Of a stretch of DNA of 64,000 nucleotides, positions 10,960 through 22,588 are shown piece by piece (positions within the stretch are counted from its first letter, which is position 1; each line of letters begins with the position of its first letter). This stretch comes from Rotaria socialis (Eukaryota; Rotifera; Eurotatoria; Philodinida; Philodinidae), in the NCBI GenBank assembly GCA_905331475.1, contig CAJNYU010001107.1:116412-180411 (forward strand). The letters are read 5' to 3'. The notes beneath the pieces are model-generated. The model was not told the DNA's origin. It made no database searches and was given only the letters and a program-made list of their open reading frames with translations. The position numbers and the translations under genes were made by a program.

Positions 10960-11277
10960 AATTTTAAATAGCAAGGGGTTCTCAATAAAATGCCGTGTTT
11001 TTGTCTCTTTTATTGTGCTTCTGCCGCTCACTCATTCAGTTTCATGATTGATGACTCAAGGTCGCCATTTTGTTGACTCACTACAGATACACATGAATGG
11101 TGAAGTTAGGTGAGAAATCCCTTTTACGAAATATAGATGTCTATACAAGTCGATGTTGAGAACTAAAATTATTTTATTTAAAAACTAAAAAAGCAAATAC
11201 AAGAACAACAAGAACAACAATAAAAACAACTGTTTTTTGACTTCTAGAAAACAAAACAAAAGAAAAAAGTAACTGTC
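10960..11277. other. short intergenic gap
   Basis: 318 bp between the STRA6-like gene's stop and the phosphatase start, both on the minus strand. No extra gene seen. Confidence 0.5.
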
Positions 11278-14200
11278 CTATCGTCGCTGTATTGTCGGCG
11301 TGTGATGAAATTTTGATGATGAATACTCATCAGGAAATGTACAAGTTACTTGAGATTGTTTTTTTATTATGGATTGATTTGGCGGTAAATAGATTTGTTC
11401 GTGGTGATGATGATGTTCTTGTTTTGATAGTTCATCTTGTTGGAGATTGTGATTATTATTCTTCAATTGAGAAACGTTAGTCGTTAAAGATTTCAATTGT
11501 TGATAGATAAAACGAAGATCACTTGTTTGTTCATAATCAAAATTATATCGATAACCGGATCGTTTAGCTGGGATTGGTGGCTGCCGCATTATTGGACGAT
11601 CGTACAACAGAATAGATGAATTTTGTTCATTGTGAATAGATTTTTCGTTTGACGGAATTCTTCCTAGAACAACAGCTACAGCTGTTGTGGAAGAAATAAT
11701 GCCTGTACTATTGGCGACAACTAATAATGCATGTTTACGTAAAAATTTCAAGTATTCATTGCGAATCAAAGTATAAAAAAGATGCCATTTAAAGCGGGTT
11801 GAATGTACTTTAGTTTGTGTAATACTATCATAAATAATTTTGTTATTTTTTGAATGTTGATGTATTATATGACGTTTACGTTCAATATCATGCCAAACCA
11901 TATCACAGAAAGTTACTAAAATGAATAAAAATTGTTATCTCGAATCCGTTCACCAATCAAGTAGTTGTACAGGTTACTGAGAAATGAGACAAGTGTAGAC
12001 TCCAAACACTATCGATCTAGTCTTTACGCCTAGTTCCTTATTCAAGAGATGTCGCTGCAAAGAAATAGTTTTAGGGATTTATACTCATGCGAATTTCAAA
12101 TCAAGTCTAATATCATGAAGCCTTTGCAATAAAGAATACATGAGATGTTCAGATATGAATGTAGACTGGGTAAAATTTTCATACTTTGCTTCTGAGAGAG
12201 AAAATGATAGCGTGGCAAAAGTATTCGCAATTACTGAAGCTAAGAGAAACAAATGTATTGTAAAAATTTTGTCTCAATCTCCGCTTTCCAATATTAATAA
12301 GAAATAAAAACTAAAATTTGTACCCAAAATAGGATGTCCATGAATAATTTCCATATGAATAAAAGTGACATAAGTTGCATAACCTTGATCGAGTCTTTCT
12401 AGATTTCTTCCCATAAATGAATAATCCAATCGTCCCATAAATAAAAGTGATGCTAAAAGTGCTTTTGATACTCTTATATAACATGATAAAATGCCAAGAA
12501 AACAATCGAAAAAGAAATTAAAATAATTAAATATAAAATAGATTCGACGATTGTTCAATGATGGTGTTCGACCGAAATTTTGTAAGAAAACAAATTCCGA
12601 TAGTAATGACACGAGTATATGTTTTAACAAGTAAACTAAAACAATCGGTAAACATAACGCCAATATATGTTGAAACCATCGTGAATCATATCGGATCCAA
12701 AGACGAAGTAAAAGGCAAAACACAAACGATATTTTATAAAATATAATAAAACCCCATGCTGTATAACCACACAGATATCCAGAAAAATGTAAACATTTTG
12801 ATATTAATTCATTATTTGAAAAATTATGTCTCGGGGGTATATCAATATATTTACCAGCATACGCTGATATTAAATGCTGCTGAATTTTAATTAAACCATT
12901 AAAGATTTGTGTGCAATAGATAATCACAGATAGTATTGAACAAAGATATATATCATTGATAAACGATGTACCCCATTCAATATTCCAATTCAATTGGCTA
13001 AGTAGTATAAAATGCACACGATCAAGCTGATTTTTTATTGTATGTATACCATAGAAGGTTAACAAATATGTCAGATTATAAATAACAACAAGTACAACAG
13101 TGTATGTACATAGAATTTGTATTGAAAATGTAAAATAACGATGCCAACGATAGATTTTGGCAAACGGACGTGTTAATGCATTGTTATAATACATGTCCGA
13201 TGATTCTTTACTTTTTAATAAACCTAGCGAAAAAACAAAATATGAATTTTTCATAATACCGTCTCGATTTATTGGAAGTAAGATTTTTTCTTAGGGAATG
13301 ACTTTCAAACATATTTAGTTCAGAAATAGTGGTGTGACCGTGGTAGGGCATGGCGGAGCGCCGCCAAACCTCCGGTCATTTTAAAAATCTGATTTTTTTA
13401 AAAAAGAAACACTGCATCACTAAAAATAAACCTTTTGGAAATTCATAAATTTACTCAGAATCTCTGTTATCGCGCATTTTATTTTTACCTTGTGTATAAT
13501 AAAATTCTGGTTTTGTTTGATAATCCGGTAGTAATAAATCAAGTGAAAGTACCGATGAAACCAATGATACTTGATGAACTTTTTCATTGTGATTATGATT
13601 CGTCATCATTGCTGCTTGTTGACAACAACGACATTTCAATTGTTGAATTAGTAGATAGAAAAATTTCACAAATACAAATGAAACCAATGTAAAATGCGGT
13701 AAATTTCTTAGCATAACATAAATCGTATCGGATTGAATTATTTCATTTGTTGCTGATGATTGTAAAATTAACGTTCGATCAAAGCGAAATAATGAAAAAC
13801 GCGAACAATAACTAGTATGTATTAATGTATATGTACCATCGATAAATGTATAGATTAATCCAAGTGCATAGGATATCGGATGTGCAGTATTGACACTATC
13901 GAAAAAAAAATATATTAAAAGTTAAATCTAATATTTCAAAGCTAAATTTACCTGATTAATAAAGGAAAATATCTCATCCCAATCAGTAATACGTCACCAA
14001 TATGTTGCAATAATTCAATAATAATTCCTTTATCATTTGTAACTTGCTTTGCATTAAAGCGAATTAAAAGTTCTTCGAGAATTTTCAAAACTTCATTCGC
14101 TGAAATACCAAATATAGCTGCAATAACATGACGTTGTCGTTTATCGAATATATTCAATGGCATTGGTAATGCTGGCCGTCCATTACAAAATCGTAAACAA

Positions 14201-17147
14201 AGAGTATCACGCTTTTTTAAAAACGAACAAATTAAGGTAACGATAAGAGCTGATGGTAATGAAACAAAATTTTTCCAGGTATAATTATCAAAATTACGAC
14301 AAGTATGTAGAAGATGCAATGTTGAATTTATCTTATAGGTTAATGTTACATTGGTATGATTGAATAGAGATGAAAATGAAAAACGATATTGTATAAATGG
14401 AATTGTTAATAAGCAAAAACTTGTTAATAAAAGTGTACTGAATATAATAATGAATGTCGAGGAATTACAAATGTTTGAATATTGAATACTGAATAGAAGT
14501 TTTAATAAACCATCAATTTCTTTTTCTTGTTTGACTTTATGTTTGGAGAGTAAATGTTCACTAGAATAAAAATAAATGGAAAAATGTAGGATACCAACAC
14601 AATGGTTTCTTCTATATAACCACGGGGAGGGGGGGGGGAATAGGTGGACGTTACGCCTCCCTTGTTTTTAAAAATACAATTTTTTTCGCTCAATGAAATC
14701 GAAAGATCTGTGATTTTCAAGGTATTTTAGCACCGGATCTATATGAACGGAGATTTGACGCCCCTTGATCGACACTTTTGTTTTCTCGTCTTTAAAAAAA
14801 CTAAATAAACGAATCACTGCGAAGTGAGCAATTTATATTCTAAAAGGATTTTTTTCTGTATGATTTTTTAGACAGAAACAACACGTCAAAATCAAGCAAA
14901 CGGTGAAATTTCAATTTATACAATATTTCATAAATAAACTCGTTTTAAGTAAGAGTCTACCTATTTGACTACCGCACTAAAATACCTCAGACGATAACTC
15001 CTAAAAGGCTTTTTTTTCAATTCCATCGACTTCGGTACATATCAAAAGAAGAGTTCATGTCATCAAATAAACTTCTTTATAGTTGAAGTTAGACAAACAA
15101 TAAACGAGATGACCTTTCGATCAGAAAACAATGTCAGAGGAATATCATTCTTTTTTGTTTCCGAAACTGTTCGCCTCGTCTTAGATGATGAGTGTAACTA
15201 CATCGATTTTTCATTACATCACTCGTAATCAAACGAATGATTGATTTTTTTTTGTCTATTAATTACTGAGTATTCCATTCAAAAATCACACATCATCATC
15301 ATCATCTGCCTATCTTTGCATCACTTCACAAAGACTAAATAAAAAGAGCCTTGTTCTATTATATAACCCATCGACACGATGAATTCATCAATATTTATAT
15401 TCTATTCTTAATTAATTTTCTTCTTGTTCCTACCTGTTGTTTAAAGAATGAAGTTTACCATATATTGTCGATGTCCGATTTAATTTTCTTTTTAACATTC
15501 TAAATATTGATCGAAAAAGCATTGGCGTAATGCATGCAGTAAAAACAAATATTGCTGCCATAAGAACTTGGCCACCTTCACGGCTTACTAAAATAAATTT
15601 TAAACAAATAAGAAAATCATAATTCAATTAAATTCTTCTTTTTTTTGTTGCCTACTCGATCTACACTGATCTCCGCCGAATAGAAAATGGCAATCACAAC
15701 GAAATTGCCCATCGTCTGTATTTATACATCGGCCATGTTTACCACATGTATCATGCAATGAACTGCACCGGTCCACGACTAAACATAAAATCTTTATAGA
15801 CACCGAAAAAATATTCTATTCATTAACGAAACCTTTTTCGCAAATAAAATTTAATTTTCGATCGCACACATCGACATTCATGCATAGTCGCCCTCGACGT
15901 GCACGATCAAGAATTCCACATGATCGATGACGGGGCTCAATGGGTAATCGATCTTCACATAGATCTTCTTCTGTATAATACGTGTAATCCGATAGAGCTT
16001 GACCATTGATCCATGACCATGAATCTAATATTGAATTCGTTTTAAAATAGCAAAACAAAAATTGTCTAAACCTACCATTAAAATAATGAAATCCAACATA
16101 GAAATCTTCTCTTAAATCAGTAATATTTTTTGCAATATAATCAAATTCATTATCATTGTCAATAACAACAAGATCAGCTCGAAATCGAGCACATTCGTTT
16201 CGTGCGTCAGACCATGAATGTTTTCTCGGAAATTTCCAATAGCAAGATGCAGCAAAATATTGCCAAGTAGTTGGACATTGCGCTTAGAAGAAAAAAATGA
16301 GCAATCATGAAAATTAATCCTGTCCGTTAAACAGAACATTTTCGATAGTTAATTGACTAGTTGACACTCTATGATTCTTTTATGAAACTTTTCATAATTA
16401 TACAAGGCTATTTATTTTATTTAAACGGTTCAGCACCAATTTCAAGACATTACAAACATAATCGGATTCGATCTCTATTTCTTGTTTTGTTATGAAAAAT
16501 GAAAAGATACTTGAATAACAATACACATTTGTTATATTACATTATGATAATAGTCTCCATTAAAATTGTTTAGTACTCTATCAAGGTACGAAAGCGTGTC
16601 TGATGATCTCTTTCGTATGTAATTGTTCAGACAAGTGTCTGTATATATATATATATATGTAATATTACATTGGCCCTCTTAATGTGTGTGTATATATATA
16701 TATATATATGTATACTAGACATAAAATATTTTGACCATCATCTCAACGTTGAATGAACGATAATTGACTTTGAAAATGCATTGTCGCGAGACGGAGGACA
16801 TAGAGTGTTTGTCGCGTGCATAACTCAAGATCGAGTATCTTTGTTTTTCTTTCTTTCAATCTATATATATCAATACATCGAGACTATACTTCTAGATTAA
16901 CGATCAAGATGAAAGGGAAGAAAAATGAATGTACACACAATATGAAACATGTTTATCGTTGATTATTGACTCTTTAAATATCTATATTCAATTCACACTT
17001 ACATTTTCCTTGTATTTTGTCAATAATTTTATCATTAGTTTTTGTTTTTAAGGTTTTCAATTTGTTCTTCCACTTTCCATAGAATGCATTCGATGAGATT
17101 GCAGTTGTTAATACCAATAGAAGAAAAATTGTTCGCACCAACATCAT
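11278..17147 (-). CDS. signal peptide-CTLD-EGF-TM fused to STRA6-like retinoid transporter (one frameshift)
   Basis: Nine exons: 17147-17003, 16282-16076, 16024-15833, 15778-15656, 15587-15434, 14560-13952, 13896-13489, 13223-12324 and 11915-11278, about 1124 codons. Exon 1 encodes a signal peptide; exons 2-3 a C-type lectin domain (SWSWINGQ, closing with NFICEK); exon 4 a six-Cys EGF module; exon 5 a TM segment. Exons 6-9 match STRA6: a TM followed by NGRPALPMPLNIFD, SVNTAHPISYALG, GYATYVTFIHMEIIHGHPIL, and the tail RFKWHLFYTLIRN then LRKHALL. STRA6 mediates retinol uptake from carrier proteins. All junction phases agree, including phase 2 across 15434/14560. The stop TAG overlapping that donor would instead end a separate lectin receptor, but exon 6 has no Met before the first STRA6 TM. 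One extra base at a GGG run (13860-13862) breaks frame in exon 7: a sequencing error or a real lesion. Confidence 0.75.
13860..13862 (-). other. single-base frameshift at GGG run in STRA6-like exon
   Basis: Upstream of this point the frame reads SVNTAHPISYALG and downstream, shifted by one, GLIYTFIDG. Both halves align with the same STRA6 segment. All other exons sum to whole codons, leaving exactly one surplus base. Confidence 0.7.
14561..15433 (-). other. 873-bp intron joining lectin/EGF/TM part to STRA6 part
   Basis: Donor CAACAG|gtagga and acceptor ttattctag|T. It holds a poly-G run (about 14626-14639) and no coding sequence that I can support. It is the critical junction for the fusion model. 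Confidence 0.6.
16283..17002 (-). other. 720-bp intron with TA/TG microsatellites
   Basis: Intron 1 of the lectin-STRA6 gene. It contains (TA)n runs at about 16641-16658 and 16689-16711 separated by a GT-rich stretch. Confidence 0.65.
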
Positions 17148-17936
17148 ATTACACGTTATTGTATAAAATCGTATCTTAAAAAAAAAAAGGTCAATATTGG
17201 AAACAGCAAGCGAAACAAAAAGGGCATCATGTCATCATCTATGTTGATAAGCGCAAGTGACGAAATCACACGATAGACACACTCAAAAGAAAAACGATGA
17301 GAAAAGCCAAATTGCAAAGAAAATTCTCAATTGAAACACAAGAAGGAATTCATCTACCTACGTAAACTAACTGTCCCGACAAGTAATGATGAGCTCATAA
17401 TCATAATCGTAATTTATGACGTGCTCGATACGTCCCTTGCCTTTGCCTTTTCTTCTTCTTTTTTTTCTTCTGTCTGTCTCACATCTGGTTTCGGTTTTGT
17501 GATATACCTATTTCTCTTGTCTTTCTCTATACTTGTCGGTCCACACATATCCGATTAATTAGAAAAAGTTCACTCGGTTTGGATATACATATGCGTCCAC
17601 TTGCATAAAACAATTCGACTACTGTATCACAAACATGCGTATGTATTTCATTTATACAGGTGAAAAAAGGACCTTTTAGCAACTGCGAACCATGAATAGT
17701 GTATTTCATCATTAATGCGCTTAATTCGAGCTATTTTGTCAAGGTAACACATATGCAAAAGTCTACTCACCAGTTTTAATAAAGATATGTAGAGATAGAG
17801 AGAAATACAGGCACTATAACACCACAATAATGATATATCTAACACGTTTTGATGGACAGCACAAACAGTGTCTGGTCTGTAGCGGTATCCTCGAGGCTAA
17901 ATGCACCTTAATTGGCTGTGCCATCGATTGTACGAA

Positions 17937-17976
<40 letters not shown>

Positions 17977-20290
17977 AGGGAGACAGCGAGAGAAACGATA
18001 TTCAATTGGAGGAGGAAGAGATTTCGGACAGAATAGAAAGAGAGGGAGAGGGAGCGAGCGAGCGCATGTGTGTTAATGGTAATAGAGTTTGACAATAGCA
18101 ACAAGAAGAACAACATGTTCATTCAAGTAACAAAACTGATTGATCAGGGGAAGAAATAGAACATTTGATAGATCATTATTACTTGTCTCTTATATGCTTT
18201 TAAAATGACTGTTGAATCTTACTCATAGAAAAAGATAACTCGACATATTATACATGAGCAAAGAGGCCGCTCTCATTAATCTTATTCATCATTTAGTAAG
18301 AAAGATTCCAGACTTTGCAATAAAGTATAAGCACTTGTTTGGTATTTGCAAGAAGATAAGAAAAGACGCGAACTGATTGTGTTCATTGACCATGAATGAA
18401 CGAATGACGTTCGACACACACAGGGTCAAATCTTCTAATCAAACATCGATCAAATTAAACTCTTGTCGATCTCACTTTATGACAATGATCATCTCTTGAA
18501 AAACAAGTGTCTCGACAAGACACATGTGGTTATAAACAATTTTAAGATTGATATCAATCAAGCTGATAAAAATCAGAAGAAAAGGCACAAATCTGTTTGT
18601 TCGACGTTCCTTCTGGGTTACTTGTCTTGTCGTTTATAGAGAAAACAACGGGATAGAAATCAAAGCTAGTTAGAGAGAGAAAATGACTTTTCTTCTATTC
18701 TCTTCAATCGAGCAGCAACAGCAGGTGAACTATTGCTTACGATGTCTCAATTATATAAATATTGAACGATAACAAGAAAACGAATAGATACTTGAAATTT
18801 GATTGTAACGAGGCGAATCTAATAATCAAGCTGATGCTCTAGTGAAATTACACAACTGAATTGTTCATAAGAACTCCTATTCATGTATACATGCATAGAC
18901 ATGCACCTGCTCATTCTTCAACTGTACAAAATACTTTCTCTTGTGTTATCGTTGATGATCTGATTTTCTTCTTCTTCTTCATATTAACGTGAGGTGATGA
19001 TGAGGTCCCTCGACACAACGCGAAAGATAGCAGTCCATTGACATTGAGCGAAGTGCCAGCCCCCTTTTCGACAATTGAGCACTATTAAGATATCAGCGAA
19101 CTGTACACATATGATATATATTGAAGATAAGACTCATCGCATACATAAAATGATTTCATGGTCAAAATAAGTGTGACCAACAAATCGTTTTGTCTCTTTT
19201 CCTTTTTCCTTTTCTTTTACTCTATAATCATATATATTGATCGGCTCAGTGAATCGTTTCACAATGCGTATGTTTATTATAGGCAATTAGCAGGAGGCTA
19301 AAGAACAATAAAAACAACAACACGGATATTTACATATTAAAGTAATTACTATCACTGAATATGATTGAACGTTGACAAATGAGATTTAATATTGTTCTTT
19401 GTAAATGCATTTTTTTGTAGTTCATCATATGATAATACGTTAATTGTTTTATATAATTTTACCATTGTACAAATGAATTTTCTTTTCACTGATGTAAACT
19501 TCAGAATAAGTCTCTAAATTGCTTATTGATTCATTGAAATATAAATTACATCACTTCTTTTTTTTCCTATTATAAAAATCATTAGTGAATGGGTCTATTC
19601 ACAGTCGGTTAGTTTAAAGTCGGTTCATTAGGTGGCATTGAAGACACAAAAAGTAGTTATCATAACTTTAACAATTAGAATAAAACTTCTTTACAAATAT
19701 CGGAAATGAGCAAACTTCAAAAAAGGTAATGATAACATTCTATTGACCATGAATGATAGAAGTATATGTTAAATAATGTAGATATGTCGTTGAGAAAAAA
19801 TTCTTATACGAGATTGGACGATAAAAGAACGAAGGCTATTATTGTATTAGTAGAAATGAACGAAAAATGAAGCAAACTCTATTCATGGAGAGAGAGAAAA
19901 ATTAAGATTTTTTAAAACGTTGTATCCATTTTTCTGTTTGTCTTTCAATGGTTACTCGATTGCTCTAATTGCGCTGCATGAAATGTAATGCATCTGCTCG
20001 TTCCTATCGACTAGACTGATATTGTGTTCGTGTGGTTATTTCATCAATGACTCTTCTAATATTACGATCGAATTAAACGGGATATTTTTGTTTTCGAGGA
20101 GACAATTTCAAACATCGCCAAGACAGATATCTGTTGGTGCAGATGTTGATTTGGAAGACAGAAAGACTCATATCTACATCCACCCAATATTTTATCTACC
20201 GCGATGACGGTGCCACTTCTGACGATGGGATTGACTTGCCCACGTGAATTTTGTTCATCCTTTCGAACAAACAAATCTGTATGAAATTCG
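17148..20290. other. large intergenic region, no gene
   Basis: Only low-complexity frames are present, including a (GA)n tract near 17939-17986 that creates spurious Arg/Glu-repeat ORFs. It is probably promoter and upstream DNA of the lectin-STRA6 gene. A bare AG acceptor (17175-17176) sits 27 nt before that gene's ATG. Confidence 0.55.
17939..17986. repeat. (GA)n microsatellite
   Basis: An uninterrupted agagag run of about 30 bases followed by ggga units. Open frames across it are artefacts of the repeat. Confidence 0.9.
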
Positions 20291-20310
20291 AAAGTGATCT
20301 AGAGTCCTGC

Positions 20311-20400
20311 AGGGCAGGGTAGGGCTAGGGTACAAAACTCGTAGGGCAGGGCAGGGTTAGGGTATAAAGCTCGTAGGGCAGGGTAGGGTAAGGTTACAAA
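20311..20400 (+). repeat. G-rich minisatellite, left array (G4 motif)
   Basis: Units of roughly 30-35 bp of the form GGGCAGGGTAGGGCTAGGG plus tacaaa-ctcgta recur about three times. The motif at 20312-20330 has four GGG runs with 2-3 nt loops, a canonical intramolecular G-quadruplex pattern. Confidence 0.85.
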
Positions 20401-20995
20401 AAAAAATATTTAGGGTATAAGTAGGGTGTAGCTCATATAAATAAAAATTTTATAGAATAGAACTTAATATATATTTTTGACACCTTTTTGATCAAAAACA
20501 GTGTAAAGAGTGATATCATAATCTAAATCGAATGGGTAGAATAACAACGAACGGAAAACAATGGCCTATTCTTTAGTACTATTTTACATAAGCTGACGAG
20601 TTCAGTCACTTTTGATTATTTGTCTAGTAAATGTGCATGTAAATGTAATAAAAAATGTCTTCGAAATCATCTCGACATGAACGTATTGTTAGTACAAACG
20701 GGCGAGGTTTGGAAGAGAGAAGGTAAAATTTAAGTGGTGATGTTGTAAATGACATTTTACTTTTAAGAAACGTTCGAAATATTTATTAGTACGGTGCGAA
20801 GCACAGCATTTATGTAATCCTGCGCGAGTTTTCTTTCTTTGTTCCTTTTTTTTAAACGCGACGTCCAGATCATATATTGCTAACTTGTGACGCGATGATC
20901 TAGACAACCGAACATCAGAAAAAANATATTGAAACAAAATGAAGAAAAACTTCATGCTAACTTTTACTTGGACCTGAAGCTCTATGGATCTGATA

Positions 20996-21173
20996 GGGTG
21001 TAAAATGAAAAATCTCTGTGATAGGGTAGGGTAAGGGTACAAAGCCCCTAGGGCAGGGTAGGGTAAGGTTACGAAGTCTATAGGGCAGGGTAGGGCTAGG
21101 GTAAGAACGTCGTAGGGCAGGGTAGGACAAGGGTACGAAGTTTTACGATAGGGCAGGGTTAGGGTACAAAAAA
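20996..21173 (+). repeat. G-rich minisatellite, right array (G4 motif)
   Basis: About five degenerate copies of the same unit as the left array, on the same strand. The same 19-mer is present exactly at 21083-21101. Variants include gggtaggg, ggacaaggg and gggttaggg. Confidence 0.85.
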
Positions 21174-21203
21174 GTCTTAACCTGCAGGACTCTAAAGTGA
21201 TCT

Positions 21204-22588
21204 CGTCAAACATAGCCAATAAATTTTTAAACGTCGTCACATTTTTGCAGCGAAATATTTATTTGCTTTTTCCTCTATTCATAGTTCTAATCGTGCATTC
21301 GAAAATTCTCGAAGGAGTATTATTATAATCAATTGTAATTTTTGTTTGTTTTACAAGCGGATATTAAATTTTAAAAAAAATGGAGCTCACTCATTTTCTT
21401 TTGAAGAGTTTCTTAGCGGCATTGAACTTGCATAAATCTGACATGCTATTGCAAATAACAAAACAACGTGTAATGAACGAGATTCCCTAGAGAATAAATC
21501 AACTACTTTTTTACCGTCGTTTATTTCATATCTCGCTCAAACACTATGACATACGACTAAAAAAATGTGGCATGGTCTTTTTACTAAAACTTTCGCAACT
21601 ATTCTTACATCTATATTTATTAGATTTCTCGACTTGCATCGTTTTATTATTCGATTATTTTCCAATGAGTTTCACTGGCTTTCATTAGAAAAGCGATACG
21701 ATTTTTGACTATTATTATTATTATTAAACACTTCTCTGTTCTATATCCAAATCTCTGGAGTTCAAAAACTTTCCCTATTTTCAATCCGTCTGCTTTGTAG
21801 AACACAACATTATTTATTCAGTAGACACATTTTACATTTTATTTTCGACATGTGCGACATTCTCTAGTTCAGAATACTCGGTATAGTAATATTCAAAGTC
21901 AGAATGGTTGATAACCTTTAATCGATTGATTTCTGTCGAGAAAACAATTGATCAGCTAATCTTGACATGTCATTCTTCGTATTATTGATATGTCCGTTGG
22001 TACTTTTGTTTCAACAGCAGATTAAAAAGTTAAACTTGCTTGACTGATCTTGTTCTGTATTTGATTACCATGAACAGTGTTTTATTTAGAAAAAAAATAA
22101 GAACAATAGGTATGAAGCAAGAAGAAAACAAGAGCGCACACATACACACACACAAAAACGTACAACAACGTTATATGAACAAAAACAATAGACGGGGTGA
22201 AGATAATCTGATTTGTTTCAGCCTATTTGTGCGGAGGATATATGGCTATTAGTGTTTGTTTTTTGAAGACTGTAGTATTTGAGCGAGTGAGAATAAGAAA
22301 AAAACAAAAACAATTAAGAAAAAATTGATCATAGAAGACTAGATAATGAATATTTTGCTCGATGACATATGCCTTCAATCTAAAATTAGTGTTCAAATGA
22401 AAAAACAAGTTAATAGAATAAAATAAAACTGACAGGAAAAAAACCATTATATGATTTTCTTATTGAAACGCAGTTGCTGCTTCCATCGGACGATCATGAA
22501 ATGAATTCAAATTGTTTGACGACGACAAACTTCAAAAATAAATGTACGAATGAGAATTTCTAATCTTGCTTTCCCTATAGATCTATAT
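21204..22588. other. intergenic, no gene seen
   Basis: AT-rich sequence downstream of the MAP7-like gene's stop codon. No supported frame or RNA gene. Confidence 0.5.

Larger units (their letters stand above)
20301..21193. mobile_element. non-autonomous TIR element with 10-bp TSD and G-rich arrays
   Basis: Perfect 13-bp terminal inverted repeats AGAGTCCTGCAGG at 20301-20313 and, reversed, at 21181-21193 are flanked by perfect direct repeats AAAGTGATCT at 20291-20300 and 21194-21203. The 893-bp body carries G-rich minisatellite units at both ends, in the same orientation (20311-20400 and 20996-21173), around an AT-rich core of about 600 bp with no recognisable transposase. A 9-11 bp target duplication is most like Mutator-type elements, but family assignment is uncertain. 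An ambiguous base (n) occurs at 20925. Confidence 0.85.

Noticed and set aside
15430-17147. Independent lectin-EGF membrane receptor ending at the TAG at 15430
   Set aside because: Possible, but the stop overlaps a usable donor whose phase matches the STRA6 part, and that part has no start of its own. Kept as the alternative to the fusion.
17814-18122. Several overlapping ORFs rich in Arg/Glu or Ser/Leu
   Set aside because: They arise from the (GA)n microsatellite in three frames.
20312-21173. G-rich arrays as interstitial telomere repeats
   Set aside because: The unit is 30-35 bp and differs from simple telomeric repeats, and the arrays lie within a TIR-bounded element.
20689-21240. 183-codon minus-strand ORF with Pro/Tyr/Leu repeats
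   Set aside because: It is the translation of the G-rich minisatellite and core of the TIR element, crosses the element boundary and an n, and shows no domain.
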